Assembly (NCBI RefSeq): GCF_014621695.1
Contig: NZ_CP061281.1
Span: 3,472,001-3,536,000, forward strand
Length of the DNA: 64,000 bases
Direction: 5' to 3'
DNA from: Streptomyces xanthii
GTDB lineage: Bacteria > Actinomycetota > Actinomycetes > Streptomycetales > Streptomycetaceae
Below the pieces are notes generated by a model that was given only the letters and a program-made list of their open reading frames with translations, ran no database searches and was not told where the DNA came from. Below, one piece after another: positions 16,378-24,851 of the stretch. How positions within the stretch are numbered: the stretch's first letter is position 1; each line of letters starts with the position of its first letter. The translations under genes were made by a program, and so were the position numbers.

Positions 16378-16857
16378 ATGACCTCCCAGCGTTTCGTAGT
16401 GCGCCACAGGCGCACCGTGGCCGCCGTCGGTGCCGTCGGCGCCGGACTGCTCGTCCTCTCCGCCTGCGACAAGCCGACCCCGCTGGCCACCGTCACGGTG
16501 GGTACCAGCACGGTGAACACCGAGGCTTCCTGCTACGACGACGGCAAGTCCATCCCGCTGTCCAAGCTCCAGGGCTGCCTCAAGAAGACCGAGGACGCCC
16601 AGAAGATCAAGGCGGACCCGGACGGGACCGTCCGCTTCGGTGTCGAGCCGGAGATGGCCGACAAGGGCTGGACGATCCTGATGAACGGCCGGCCGCTCAC
16701 GGACGCCAGCAAGAAGACCTACCTCGAGGTCCCCGCCAGCGTCTTCTTCAACCAGCAGTACGGCGCCACCGGCTCCTCCACCACGGTCACGATCGTGGAG
16801 GGCAGCGACGCCAAGGCGTACGGCACCTGGTCGTTCAAGTTCGAGAAGGACTCCTGA
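16378..16857 (+). CDS. DUF2771 lipoprotein
   Basis: A 159-residue exported lipoprotein. The signal peptide is twin-basic (RHRRTVAAVGAVGAGLLVLSAC) with lipobox LSAC, so Cys30 would be lipidated. The mature domain (PLATVTVGTSTVNTEASCYDDGK and onward) is a small beta-rich module with two further cysteines. This matches DUF2771, found in Streptomyces next to the menaquinone gene mqnB. Its stop overlaps the inferred CTG start of mqnB, so the genes are translationally coupled. Its role is unknown. Confidence 0.85.
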   Translation: MTSQRFVVRHRRTVAAVGAVGAGLLVLSACDKPTPLATVTVGTSTVNTEASCYDDGKSIPLSKLQGCLKKTEDAQKIKADPDGTVRFGVEPEMADKGWTILMNGRPLTDASKKTYLEVPASVFFNQQYGATGSSTTVTIVEGSDAKAYGTWSFKFEKDS

Positions 16858-17516
16858 CGGACACCGCGCGCGTCCTCGTCGCCACCGCCGTCCCGGCCGA
16901 ACGGGACGCGGTGGCGCGCGGACTCCAGGGGCACCCGGCCATCGACGTCGTCGCGGTCGGGGTCGGTCCCGCCGCGGCCGCCGCCGGCACCGCCACCGCG
17001 CTCACCACCGCGGCTCTCACGGGCCGCCCGTACACGCTCGCCGTCTCGGCGGGCATCGGCGGCGGCTTCACCGCCCCGCCCGGCGCGCTCCTGGTCGCCG
17101 ACGCGATCACCGTCGCGGACCTGGGCGCCGAGACCCCCGAGGGCTTCCTGCCGGTCACCGAGCTGGGCTTCGGCACCGTCACCCACCGTCCGCCGGATTC
17201 CCTCGTACGAGACCTCGCGGCCGCCGTCCACGCCACCGTCGGCACCGTGCTCACCGTCTCCACGGTGACCGGCACCGCCGACCGCGCCGCACTCCTCGCC
17301 CAGTGCCACCCCGGCGCCGTCGCCGAGGCCATGGAGGGCTTCGGGGTCGCCGAGGCCGCCGCCGCGCACGGCGTGCCGGTGGCCGAGCTGCGCGCCGTCT
17401 CCAACGCCGTCGGGCCCCGGGACCGCGCCGCCTGGCGCATCGGCGACGCGCTCGCCGCGCTCACGGAGGCGTTCGGGAAGGCGGCGACCGTCCTCACGAG
17501 TTGGAAGACGACATGA
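16854..17516 (+). CDS. mqnB: Futalosine hydrolase, probable CTG start
   Basis: Hydrolyses futalosine to dehypoxanthine futalosine in the futalosine route to menaquinone. The 220-residue protein has the nucleoside phosphorylase/MTAN fold: SAGIGGGF near residue 62 and MEGFGVAEAAAAHGVPV near 163 followed by RAVSNAVGPRD. The first plausible ATG or GTG in frame (16911) would remove the first strand and helix (TDTARVLVATAVPAERDAV), so a CTG at 16854 is proposed. It sits in a CTGA overlap with the lipoprotein stop and is preceded by GAGAAGGA. It overlaps mqnD by four bases. Confidence 0.9.
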   Translation: MTDTARVLVATAVPAERDAVARGLQGHPAIDVVAVGVGPAAAAAGTATALTTAALTGRPYTLAVSAGIGGGFTAPPGALLVADAITVADLGAETPEGFLPVTELGFGTVTHRPPDSLVRDLAAAVHATVGTVLTVSTVTGTADRAALLAQCHPGAVAEAMEGFGVAEAAAAHGVPVAELRAVSNAVGPRDRAAWRIGDALAALTEAFGKAATVLTSWKTT

Positions 17517-18379
17517 CTGCTGAAGCCACCGGCCCCGTCCGCATCGCGTACTCGCCCTGCCCGAACGACACCTTCGTCTTCGACGCCTGGGCCCACGGCC
17601 GCGTCCCGGGCGCCCCCGCGCTCGACGTGACCTTCGCCGACATCGACATCACCAACGGCGTCGCCGAGCGCCACGACCCCGCGTACGACGTCCTGAAGGT
17701 GTCGTACGCGGTCCTGCCGTACGTCCTGGAGGACTACGCCCTGCTGCCGTGCGGCGGCGCGCTGGGGCGCGGTTGCGGGCCGCTCGTGCTGACCCGGGAG
17801 CCGGGGGTGGACCTGTCCCGCCGGACGGTCGCCGTGCCGAGCGAGACCTCCACCGCGTACCTGCTGTTCCGGCTGTGGGCCGCGGACACCGTGCCGGGCG
17901 GGCGGGTCGGCGAGATCGTCGTCATGCCGTTCCACGAGATCATGCCCGCCGTGCGCGACGGGAAGGTCGACGCCGGGCTCGTCATCCACGAGGCCCGCTT
18001 CACGTACCAGGACTACGGCCTGCACAAGCTCGCCGACATGGGTGAGCACTGGGAGGCCACCACCGGCCTGCCGATCCCGCTCGGCGCGATCATCGCGCGG
18101 CGCTCGCTGGGCGCCGAGACGCTGCGCGGGTACGCGGACACGATCCGCCGCTCGGTCCGCATGGCCTGGGACGACCCCGAGGCGTCGCGCCCCTACGTGA
18201 TGGAGCACGCCCAGGAGATGGACCCGGCGGTCGCCGACCAGCACATCGGGCTCTACGTCAACGAGTTCACGGCGGACCTCGGCGAGGACGGCTACGCGGC
18301 CGTGCGCGGGCTGCTGACCCGGGCCGCGGCGGAGGGCCTCGTCCCGGCGCTGGCCCCGGACGCGCTGGCCTTCCCCTGA
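17513..18379 (+). CDS. mqnD: 1,4-dihydroxy-6-naphthoate synthase
   Basis: MqnD converts cyclic dehypoxanthine futalosine to 1,4-dihydroxy-6-naphthoate, a late step of the futalosine pathway. The 288-residue protein shows the periplasmic-binding-protein-like fold and hallmark motifs: YSPCPNDTFVFDAW at residue 13, VAVPSETSTAYLLFRLW near 103 and the catalytic-histidine strand GLVIHEARFTYQDYGL near 150. The ATG overlaps the mqnB stop (ATGA). With mqnB it forms a tight unit; mqnA and mqnC are not in the window. Confidence 0.95.
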   Translation: MTAEATGPVRIAYSPCPNDTFVFDAWAHGRVPGAPALDVTFADIDITNGVAERHDPAYDVLKVSYAVLPYVLEDYALLPCGGALGRGCGPLVLTREPGVDLSRRTVAVPSETSTAYLLFRLWAADTVPGGRVGEIVVMPFHEIMPAVRDGKVDAGLVIHEARFTYQDYGLHKLADMGEHWEATTGLPIPLGAIIARRSLGAETLRGYADTIRRSVRMAWDDPEASRPYVMEHAQEMDPAVADQHIGLYVNEFTADLGEDGYAAVRGLLTRAAAEGLVPALAPDALAFP

Positions 18380-18478
18380 GATTGACCCACGTTTCCGGGC
18401 TCTGAATGCACCTCTCGCGGGGTCGATTCCGCTCCTAGATTGGACGGAGTCGAAGTCGAGAGAGAAGAGAGTGCGGAC

Positions 18479-19225
18479 ATGAGCAGGATCGCTGTCGCGG
18501 GCGCCACCGGCACGGTCGGTTCCCTGATCACCGGGCGGCTCACGGCGGCCGGCCACACCGTGGTGCCGGTCTCCCGGTCCGCCGGGGTCGACCTGCACAC
18601 CGGGGCGGGGCTCGCGGAGGCGCTCGCCGGGGCGGACGTGGTCGTCGACGCGTCCAACGCGGCTCCGGCGGACCCGGAGGCCGATGTCGTCGCCGCGATC
18701 GCCGCGGCGACGCGTCGGCTGCTCGACACGGCGCGGGAGCAGGGTGTCGGCCGGTTCGTCGCCGTCTCCATCACCAACATCGAGAACCCGGTCTTCGACC
18801 GGCACGGGTACTACCTCGCCAAGCGGGCGCAGGAGCGGGTCATCGCGGAGAGCGGGTTCGAGGCGACGGTCGTGAAGACGACGCAGTGGCACGAGTTCGC
18901 GGAGAATCCGGCGGCCGTGTGGTTCGCGGAGGACTCCGTCACGGTGGCGGACTGGCTGGTGCAGCCCGTTGCGGCGGACGCGGTGGCGGAGGTCGTCGTG
19001 GACGCGTGCGTCGGGGAGTTCGCGGGGGCGCGGATCGAATTGGGCGGGCCCGAGACCGTCCGCCTCCCCGAGCTGACGGCCCGGCTCCTCGCCGCCCGCG
19101 GGGACGGTCGCCCCGTGAAGACGGTGCCGCCGGTGCTGCCCGCGCTGGGCGAGGGAGTCCTGCTGGCCCCGGCCTCGGCGCGCCTGGTCGGCCCGACCGT
19201 CGCGGAATGGCTCGATCGCGTCTGA
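18479..19225 (+). CDS. NmrA/atypical SDR NAD(P)-binding reductase
   Basis: A 248-residue single-domain Rossmann protein. The nucleotide motif GATGTVGSLI is at residue 9, followed by ADVVVDASN near 55 and the SDR-like KRAQERVIAES segment near 116. A classical YxxxK active site is not clear: HGYYLAKRA supplies tyrosine and lysine with YxxxK-like spacing (YYLAK). NmrA-like proteins act as redox sensors or as reductases on quinone-like compounds, which would suit the neighbouring menaquinone genes, but that is only context. It has its own promoter region; the ATG follows GAGAGAAGAGAG. Confidence 0.82.
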   Translation: MSRIAVAGATGTVGSLITGRLTAAGHTVVPVSRSAGVDLHTGAGLAEALAGADVVVDASNAAPADPEADVVAAIAAATRRLLDTAREQGVGRFVAVSITNIENPVFDRHGYYLAKRAQERVIAESGFEATVVKTTQWHEFAENPAAVWFAEDSVTVADWLVQPVAADAVAEVVVDACVGEFAGARIELGGPETVRLPELTARLLAARGDGRPVKTVPPVLPALGEGVLLAPASARLVGPTVAEWLDRV

Positions 19226-19251
19226 CACGTGGGCGGCCGCGGGCCGGTGGG

Positions 19252-19412
19252 GGCTGGTCGCGCAGTTCCCCGCGCCCCTGAAATGCATGCCCTTCGGGCG
19301 CATTTCCCCGATGCCCCAGCCCCCGACGAGATGGCGCACGCAGTGCGCATCTCAGGGGAAGGCGCGGCGAAGCCGCAAGCCTTCAGGGGCGCGGGGAACT
19401 GCGCGACCAGCC
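19252..19412. repeat. Family-1 long palindromic intergenic repeat
   Basis: Arms at 19252-19280 and 19384-19412 are reverse complements of 29 bases and identical to those at 13410-13542. The interior differs, with GCGCACGCAGTGCGC-type inverted words and an AAGGCGCGGCGAAGCCGCAAGCC segment. It lies between two convergent genes, the NmrA-like reductase and a cold-shock gene, a position where it could act as a bidirectional terminator. Confidence 0.9.
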
Positions 19413-19458
19413 ACGACGGACCCGCAGCCGCCCGCGCACCCGCACCCGGCGACGAGGC

Positions 19459-19842
19459 CTAGACGTCCAGTTGGTCGGCCACCGCGCGGAGCAGACCCGC
19501 GATCTTCTTGCCGGCCGCCTTGTCGGGGTAACGGCCCCGCTCGAGCGCGGGCGTGATGTTCTCGAGGACGGTCGTCAGGTCCTGGACGATGGACGCCAGT
19601 TCGTCCGGCTTGCGGCGCTGCGCCGCGGCGACTGACGGCGTCGGGTCGAGGATCGTCACCGAGAGCGCCTGATCACCGCGCTGGCCCGCGACCACCCCGA
19701 ACTCGACCCGCTGGCCGGGCTTGAGGCTGTCGACGCCGGCGGGCAGGACCGAGGAGTGCACGAAGACGTCGCCGCCGTCGTCGCGGGAGAGAAAGCCGAA
19801 GCCCTTCTCGCTGTTGAACCACTTGACTTTGCCGGTAGGCAC
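19459..19842 (-). CDS. Cold-shock domain protein with C-terminal extension
   Basis: A 127-residue protein. Residues 1-67 form a cold-shock domain ([33 protein letters not shown]) with RNP1 KGFGFL and RNP2 VFVHSS, which bind single-stranded nucleic acid. The remaining 60 residues are helical ([22 protein letters not shown] and onward) and are absent from the usual 67-residue CspA. Such extended Csp proteins are common in Actinobacteria; the extension may mediate oligomerisation. It acts in the cytoplasm, presumably as an RNA chaperone. Confidence 0.92.
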   Translation of the reverse strand: MPTGKVKWFNSEKGFGFLSRDDGGDVFVHSSVLPAGVDSLKPGQRVEFGVVAGQRGDQALSVTILDPTPSVAAAQRRKPDELASIVQDLTTVLENITPALERGRYPDKAAGKKIAGLLRAVADQLDV

Positions 19843-19954
19843 GTGAAGTCCTCGTCCCCGTACTCGAAGTGCTCGAAATCGCTCTGGACAGCAGTACAGC
19901 GGGTCGCGACCGACCCGCCTCCACCAAGACTATGGGTCCCTGTGCGCTGGGAAC

Positions 19955-19960
19955 TACCCT
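19955..19960 (+). promoter_or_regulatory. Candidate -10 element of a leaderless gene
   Basis: TACCCT ends six bases before the GTG at 19967, the spacing expected if transcription begins at the start codon. No clear -35 hexamer is seen. The lack of any Shine-Dalgarno sequence upstream of 19967 supports a leaderless transcript. Confidence 0.45.
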
Positions 19961-19966
19961 GGCCGG

Positions 19967-20224
19967 GTGCGTGACAAAACCCAAACCAATTCCCGTTCGA
20001 GCCAGTCCGGGCCCGGCGACGGCCTCGTGAAAGCGGGCGGCATCGTCTTCGTCGTCGGCGCGGTCGCGACGCTCGTGACGATGGCCCCGCTGTTCCTGCA
20101 CAGCGACCCGTTCCCGCCCGTCGCCTACGCGGTGTGCATGCTGATGGGCGTCGGCTTCCTGCTGGCCGGTGCCGGGGTCCTGAAGGGCATCGCGGCTCAG
20201 CGGCGCGCGGCCCGCTCCGTGTAG
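19967..20224 (+). CDS. Small two-helix membrane protein
   Basis: An 85-residue protein with a charged, Ser/Gln-rich N-terminus of about 22 residues and two hydrophobic helices, AGGIVFVVGAVATLVTMAPLF and VAYAVCMLMGVGFLLAGAGVL, then a basic tail. It is conserved in Streptomyces as an unnamed integral membrane protein. Translation probably starts on a leaderless GTG. Its last 28 bases overlap the convergent HAD phosphatase gene. Function unknown. Confidence 0.75.
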   Translation: MRDKTQTNSRSSQSGPGDGLVKAGGIVFVVGAVATLVTMAPLFLHSDPFPPVAYAVCMLMGVGFLLAGAGVLKGIAAQRRAARSV

Positions 20225-20853
20225 CTCTCCAGCCACGCGGGGAACGCGGTGAGGTCGGCGAGCACGACGTCCGCGCCGGCCGCCCGCAGCTCCTCGGCCG
20301 AGCAGGGCCCCGTCGTCACGGCGACGGACAGCGCCCCCGCCGTGCGGGCGCCCCGCACGTCGCCGGTGTGGTCGCCCACGTAGACGCTCGCGCCGTGCTC
20401 GCGCAGCGCCTCCCCCTTGCCCTCGGCCCACAGGTCGCCGATGACGGCGTCCGCGTCGATGCCGAGGTGCGCGAGGTGCAGCTTGGCGTTGGGCTCGTAC
20501 TTGGCCGTGACGACGATCGCGCGGCCGCCCGCCGCGTGCACCGCGGCCATCGCCTCGTGCACGCCGGGCATCGGCAGCGTCCCCTCGATGGCGTGTGTGG
20601 GATACATCTCACGGTAGAGGTCGGCCATCTCCGCGATCTGCTCGGCCGGGAACCAGTGGGCGAGCTCGTCGACCAGCGGCGGGCCGAGCCGGCTGACGAC
20701 GAGGTCCGCGTCCACGTACGTGCCGGTCCGCTCCGTCAGGGCGCGCCAGGTGGCGTGGATGCCGGGCCGCGAGTCGATCAGGGTCATGTCGAGGTCGAAG
20801 CCGACGACGGGGCCGGTGTGCGCGGGGTTCTCAAGGGCAGCCATGGGGGCCAT
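20197..20853 (-). CDS. HAD-family phosphatase (phosphoglycolate phosphatase-like)
   Basis: A 218-residue haloacid-dehalogenase-fold hydrolase. Motif I is GFDLDMTLIDSRPG at residue 18, with the nucleophile and acid DxD. Motif II is the threonine in IVVTAKYEPNA near 118, and motif IV is YVGDHTGDVRGA near 158. The cap inserted after motif I is small and helical, as in phosphoglycolate phosphatases. The substrate is uncertain. Its 3' end overlaps the convergent small membrane protein by 28 bases. The siderophore importer starts divergently about 80 bp away. Confidence 0.88.
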   Translation of the reverse strand: MAPMAALENPAHTGPVVGFDLDMTLIDSRPGIHATWRALTERTGTYVDADLVVSRLGPPLVDELAHWFPAEQIAEMADLYREMYPTHAIEGTLPMPGVHEAMAAVHAAGGRAIVVTAKYEPNAKLHLAHLGIDADAVIGDLWAEGKGEALREHGASVYVGDHTGDVRGARTAGALSVAVTTGPCSAEELRAAGADVVLADLTAFPAWLESYTERAARR

Positions 20854-20889
20854 TGTGCCCGGGCATACGATGAGCCCGGCATCCCATAC

Positions 20890-20908
20890 TTAGCCAAGCC
20901 TTACCAAT
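20890..20908 (+). promoter_or_regulatory. Candidate iron-repressor (DmdR/IdeR) box
   Basis: TTAGCCAAGCCTTACCAAT matches the remembered DmdR/IdeR iron-box consensus TTAGGTTAGGCTAACCTAA at 12 of 19 positions, including the outer TTA and the AG and CT dyad core. It lies 26 bases upstream of the first gene of the ferric-siderophore importer, the right place for iron repression. The match is imperfect and the call is tentative. Confidence 0.45.
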
Positions 20909-20933
20909 CACACCGTCCGGAGAGAGCCCGCCC

Positions 20934-21938
20934 ATGCCCGTCAGACGCCGCGCCACCCGGGTCGCCGCACTCGTGGCGGCCGCCGCGGCGCTGGCCCTCG
21001 CGGTGCTGCTCAGCCTCGCGGTGGGGGCCCGCCCGATCGCGCCGTCCGCCGTGTTCGACGCCCTGCTGCACGGCGGGCACAGCAACGCGGCCGAGGTGGT
21101 GCGCGGGCTGCGGCTGCCGCGCACGCTCGTCGGCCTGATGGTCGGCGCGGGCCTCGCGCTGGCCGGCACCGTCCTGCAGGGCATCACCCGCAACCCCATC
21201 GCCGACCCCGGCATCCTCGGCATCAGCCAGGGCGCCTCGGTCGGCGTCGTGCTCGCCATCGCCTACCTCGGCATCCACACGCTGACCGGATACGTGTGGT
21301 TCGCGTTCGCCGGGGCGGGCATCGCCGCCGTCGCCGTCTACGCGATCGCCTCCAGCGGGCGCGGCGGGGCGACCCCGGTGAAGCTGGCGCTCGGCGGCGC
21401 CGCGATCAACGCGCTGCTCGTCTCCGTCACCACCGCGATCCTCACCACGAAGGCCTCCGCGCTGGACGAGTTCCGGTTCTGGCAGGTCGGCTCGCTGTCC
21501 GGCCGGGACGCGGAGCTGGTCGGCCAGGTGTGGCCGTTCCTGCTCGTCGGCGCCGTCCTCGTGCTGTCCGTCGCCCGCGGGCTCGACGCGCTGGCGCTCG
21601 GCGAGGACGTCGCGAAGGGGCTCGGGCAGCGGGTGGCGACCGTACGGATCGTCGGCGGGCTCGGCGCGACCGTGCTCACCGGTGTCGGTGTGGCCGCGGC
21701 CGGGCCGATCGCGTTCATCGGGCTGGCCGTGCCGCACATCGCCCGCGCGCTCGTCGGCTCCGACCACCGCTGGCTGCTGCCCATGGCCGCGCTCGTCGGA
21801 CCCGTGATGCTGCTGGTCTCCGACACGGTGGGCCGCGTGGTCTTCCCGCCGAGCGAGGTGCCGGCGGGCGTGATGACGGCGCTCATCGGGGTGCCGTTCC
21901 TCGTGGCGCTCGTGCGCCGGAAGGCGGTGCCCGCGTGA
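20934..21938 (+). CDS. Ferric-siderophore ABC transporter permease 1 (FecCD family)
   Basis: A 334-residue membrane subunit of the BtuC/FecCD family that forms the translocation channel for iron-siderophores. Family signatures are LRLPRTLVGLMVGAGLALAGTVLQGITRNPIADPGILG (residues about 60-97) and, near 270, FIGLAVPHIARALVG, which contacts the ATPase. Ten helices are expected. It is the first gene of a four-gene unit and overlaps the second permease by four bases (GTGA). Confidence 0.93.
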   Translation: MPVRRRATRVAALVAAAAALALAVLLSLAVGARPIAPSAVFDALLHGGHSNAAEVVRGLRLPRTLVGLMVGAGLALAGTVLQGITRNPIADPGILGISQGASVGVVLAIAYLGIHTLTGYVWFAFAGAGIAAVAVYAIASSGRGGATPVKLALGGAAINALLVSVTTAILTTKASALDEFRFWQVGSLSGRDAELVGQVWPFLLVGAVLVLSVARGLDALALGEDVAKGLGQRVATVRIVGGLGATVLTGVGVAAAGPIAFIGLAVPHIARALVGSDHRWLLPMAALVGPVMLLVSDTVGRVVFPPSEVPAGVMTALIGVPFLVALVRRKAVPA

Positions 21939-22993
21939 GCGCGATCGCCGGGGTCCGCCCGGCCGGATACACGGTCGTCCGCGCGGGCCGGGCCCGTTTC
22001 CTGCTGCACCGCAGGGCGGCGGTCGTGGCCGTCGTCCTCGCGCTGCTGCTCGCCGCGGGCGCTCTCGCGTACCTGTGCGTGGGCGAGACGTTCACCAGCC
22101 CCGTCGAGGTGCTCAAGGTCCTCACCGGGCAGCCGTCGCCGGACGAGCTGGTCGTGGGCACGCTGCGCGAGCCGCGGATGGTCGTCGGCCTGCTCGTCGG
22201 GGTCGCGTTCGGCGTCGCGGGCGCGCTGATCCAGACCGTCGCCCGCAACCCGCTCGCCAGCCCCGACATCATCGGCATCAGCCAGGGCGCGAGCGCCGTC
22301 ACCGTCGCCGCGATGACCTTCGGCCTCACCTCGTACACCGTGCTGCCGTACGTGTCCGTGGCCGGTGGGCTGCTCGCCGCCGCGCTCGTCTACGTGTTCG
22401 CGTGGCGCGGCGGACTGCACGCGACGCGCTTCGTGCTCATCGGCATCGGCTTCGCGATCGCCCTGCGCTCGGTCACGACGCTGTTCATGACCAAGGGCGA
22501 CTACCTCGTCGCCCAGCAGGCGCAGATCTGGATGACCGGCTCGCTCAACGGGCGCGGCTGGGCGGAGGCCGCCCCGCTCGCCTGGACCCTGCTGATCCTC
22601 GCCCCCGCCGTGGCATGGGCGGCGCGCGCCCAGCGGACCGTCTCCATGGACGACGACACCGCGACCGCGCTCGGCGTACGGCTCGGCCGGGTGCGCCTCG
22701 GGCTCGTCGCGCTCGGCGTCGTCCTCGCGTCCGTCGCGACCGGCGCCGCCGGGCCCGTCGACTTCGTCGCGCTGCTCGCCCCGCAGATCGCCCGGCGCCT
22801 CACCCGCACCGCGCAGATCCCGCTGCTCTGCTCCGGACTGCTCGGCGCGCTGATCGTCGTCGTCGGCGACCTGCTGGCCCGGCGCCTGTTCTCACCGACC
22901 GAACTGCCCGTGGGCGTGCTCACGGCCGCGGTCGGCGCCCCGTACCTGATCTGGCTGATCATCCGCTCCCGTCGTCCCGGAGGCACTTCATGA
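21935..22993 (+). CDS. Ferric-siderophore ABC transporter permease 2 (FecCD family)
   Basis: A 352-residue FecCD-type permease, partner of the preceding one. It has a longer cytoplasmic N-terminus (about 30 residues) before helix 1, then LREPRMVVGLLVGVAFGVAGALIQTVARNPLASPDIIG near residues 80-115 and FVALLAPQIARRLTR near 285. Two different permeases imply a heterodimeric channel, as in FepD/FepG or DesE-linked systems. It starts on GTG within the stop codon of the first permease and overlaps the ATPase start by four bases. Confidence 0.93.
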   Translation: MSAIAGVRPAGYTVVRAGRARFLLHRRAAVVAVVLALLLAAGALAYLCVGETFTSPVEVLKVLTGQPSPDELVVGTLREPRMVVGLLVGVAFGVAGALIQTVARNPLASPDIIGISQGASAVTVAAMTFGLTSYTVLPYVSVAGGLLAAALVYVFAWRGGLHATRFVLIGIGFAIALRSVTTLFMTKGDYLVAQQAQIWMTGSLNGRGWAEAAPLAWTLLILAPAVAWAARAQRTVSMDDDTATALGVRLGRVRLGLVALGVVLASVATGAAGPVDFVALLAPQIARRLTRTAQIPLLCSGLLGALIVVVGDLLARRLFSPTELPVGVLTAAVGAPYLIWLIIRSRRPGGTS

Positions 22994-23826
22994 GCCGGCT
23001 CTCGGCCCGCGACCTGACCCTCGCCTACGAGGACCGCACCGTCGTGCACGACCTCGACCTGGCGGTGCCCGACGGGCAGGTCACGGTGATCGTCGGCCCG
23101 AACGCGTGCGGCAAGTCGACCACGCTGCGGGCGCTCGGCCGGCTCCTCAAGCCGGCCGGCGGCTCCGTCCTCCTCGACGGCAAGGCCCTCGCCGAACTCC
23201 CCACCAAGAAGATCGCCCAGCGGATCGGGCTGCTCCCGCAGAGCCCCGTCGCGCCCGAGGCGATCACCGTCGGGGACCTCGTCTCGCGCGGGCGCCAGCC
23301 GCACCAGAGCTGGTGGCAGCAGTGGTCCGAGGCGGACGAGAAGGCCGTCACGGAGGCCATGGAGCGCACGGACGTCGCCGCGCTCGCCGACCGGAACGTC
23401 GACGAGCTGTCCGGCGGGCAGCGCCAGCGGGTCTGGATCGCGATGGCGCTGGCCCAGGAGACGGACATCCTGCTCCTGGACGAGCCCACGACGTTCCTGG
23501 ACATCGCCCACCAGGTGGAGGTCCTGGACCTGGTCCGCCAGCTCAACCACGACCGCGGCCGCACGATCGCCGTCGTCCTGCACGACCTGAACCAGGCGGC
23601 CCGCTACGCCGACCACCTCGTCGCCATGAAGTCCGGCCGCATCGTCGCCGAGGGTCCCCCGGCGGAGATCGTCACGGAGTCCCTGGTGAAGGAGGTCTTC
23701 GGCCTCACGTGTGTCGTCGTCCCCGACCCGGTCACCGGCTCCCCGCTGGTGGTGCCCGGGACGCCGTGGAGCGCGGCCCTCCCTCTGCGACCCGCCCCGA
23801 CGAAAGCGGTACCCGGCAACAATTGA
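22990..23826 (+). CDS. Ferric-siderophore ABC transporter ATP-binding protein
   Basis: A 278-residue ABC ATPase of the FepC/FecE class. Walker A is GPNACGKSTT at residue 37 with the typical Asn, the Q-loop is in GLLPQSP near 82, the signature LSGGQRQRVWIAMALAQ is near 138, Walker B is ILLLDEPTTFLDIAHQ near 161 and the switch histidine is in VVLHDLNQA near 198. The last 35 residues are a Pro-rich tail after the ATPase core. It energises the two upstream permeases. Confidence 0.95.
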   Translation: MSRLSARDLTLAYEDRTVVHDLDLAVPDGQVTVIVGPNACGKSTTLRALGRLLKPAGGSVLLDGKALAELPTKKIAQRIGLLPQSPVAPEAITVGDLVSRGRQPHQSWWQQWSEADEKAVTEAMERTDVAALADRNVDELSGGQRQRVWIAMALAQETDILLLDEPTTFLDIAHQVEVLDLVRQLNHDRGRTIAVVLHDLNQAARYADHLVAMKSGRIVAEGPPAEIVTESLVKEVFGLTCVVVPDPVTGSPLVVPGTPWSAALPLRPAPTKAVPGNN

Positions 23827-23860
23827 CCGACCGGCAACGGCGCTGACCCGAAAGGCACAC

Positions 23861-24844
23861 ATGAACGCCTCCCTCACGCACCGCGGCACAGTCATCGGCA
23901 CCCTCGTCCTCGCCACGGCTCTCGCCGTGTCCTCCTGCACGTCCTCCGACCCGGCGGAGGAGAAGAAGCCGGGCGCGGACCCGAACGGCACCCACACCGT
24001 CAAGACCGCGATGGGCCCCGTCAAGGTCAAGAACGCTCCCCGGCGCGTCGTCGTCCTGGACACCGCCGAGCTCGACTCCGCGCTCACTCTCGGCGTCACC
24101 CCCGTAGGAGCCACCCGCGCCGGCGCCGAGAGCACCTTCCTGTCGTACCTCCCGAAGGCGCGGACGAAGGGCATCACCGAGGTCGGCGAGATCGCCAACG
24201 CGAGCCTGGAGAAGATCGCGGGGCTCAAGCCCGACCTGATCCTCAGCAGCAAGGTCCGCGACGCCCAGCGCTACAAGCAGCTCAGCGCCATCGCCCCGAC
24301 CGTCCTCACCGAGTCCACCGGCTACCCCTGGAAGCAGAACTTCCTGGTGCACGCGGACGCCCTCGGCAAGAAGCCCGAGGCCAAGGCCGCCGTCAAGAAG
24401 TACGAGGAGCACGTGGCCGCCGTCACGAAGTCCCTGGGCGGCAAGGCGAAGGCGGCCCGCACGGACGTGAACGTCGTCCGCTTCGTCGAGGGCGCCGACA
24501 TCCGCATCTACGGCAAGCAGAACTACATCGGCACGATCCTCGCCGACCTGGGCCTGGGCCGCCCCGCGATCACCGACAAGGCGAAGGACGGGTTCGCGTA
24601 CGAGGTGAGCCCCGAGCAGATCGACAAGGCGGACGCGGACGTCGTCTTCACGTCCACGTACGGCAACCCGGGCAAGGCGAAAGTCACGCAGACCACGACG
24701 AGCGGCCTGTGGCAGAACCTGAAGGCCGTCAAGAACGGCAAGGTCTTCCAGGTCGACGACGAACTGTGGATCCAGGGCATCGGCTACACCGCGGCGAACC
24801 AGATCCTCGGCGAACTCCAGTCCGACCTGGCCGACGTGTCGTAG
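23861..24844 (+). CDS. Iron-siderophore-binding lipoprotein
   Basis: A 327-residue substrate-binding protein with a lipoprotein signal ending in ALAVSSC; the cysteine near residue 26 would be lipidated. The mature part has the two-lobed class III fold of TroA/FecB proteins: APRRVVVLDTAELDSALTLGVTPVG near residue 60 and GEIANASLEKIAGLKPDLIL near 110. It delivers ferric siderophore to the permeases encoded just upstream (34 bp gap). Siderophore type is unknown; no siderophore synthetase gene is in the window. Confidence 0.93.
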   Translation: MNASLTHRGTVIGTLVLATALAVSSCTSSDPAEEKKPGADPNGTHTVKTAMGPVKVKNAPRRVVVLDTAELDSALTLGVTPVGATRAGAESTFLSYLPKARTKGITEVGEIANASLEKIAGLKPDLILSSKVRDAQRYKQLSAIAPTVLTESTGYPWKQNFLVHADALGKKPEAKAAVKKYEEHVAAVTKSLGGKAKAARTDVNVVRFVEGADIRIYGKQNYIGTILADLGLGRPAITDKAKDGFAYEVSPEQIDKADADVVFTSTYGNPGKAKVTQTTTSGLWQNLKAVKNGKVFQVDDELWIQGIGYTAANQILGELQSDLADVS

Positions 24845-24851
24845 GGCCGCC

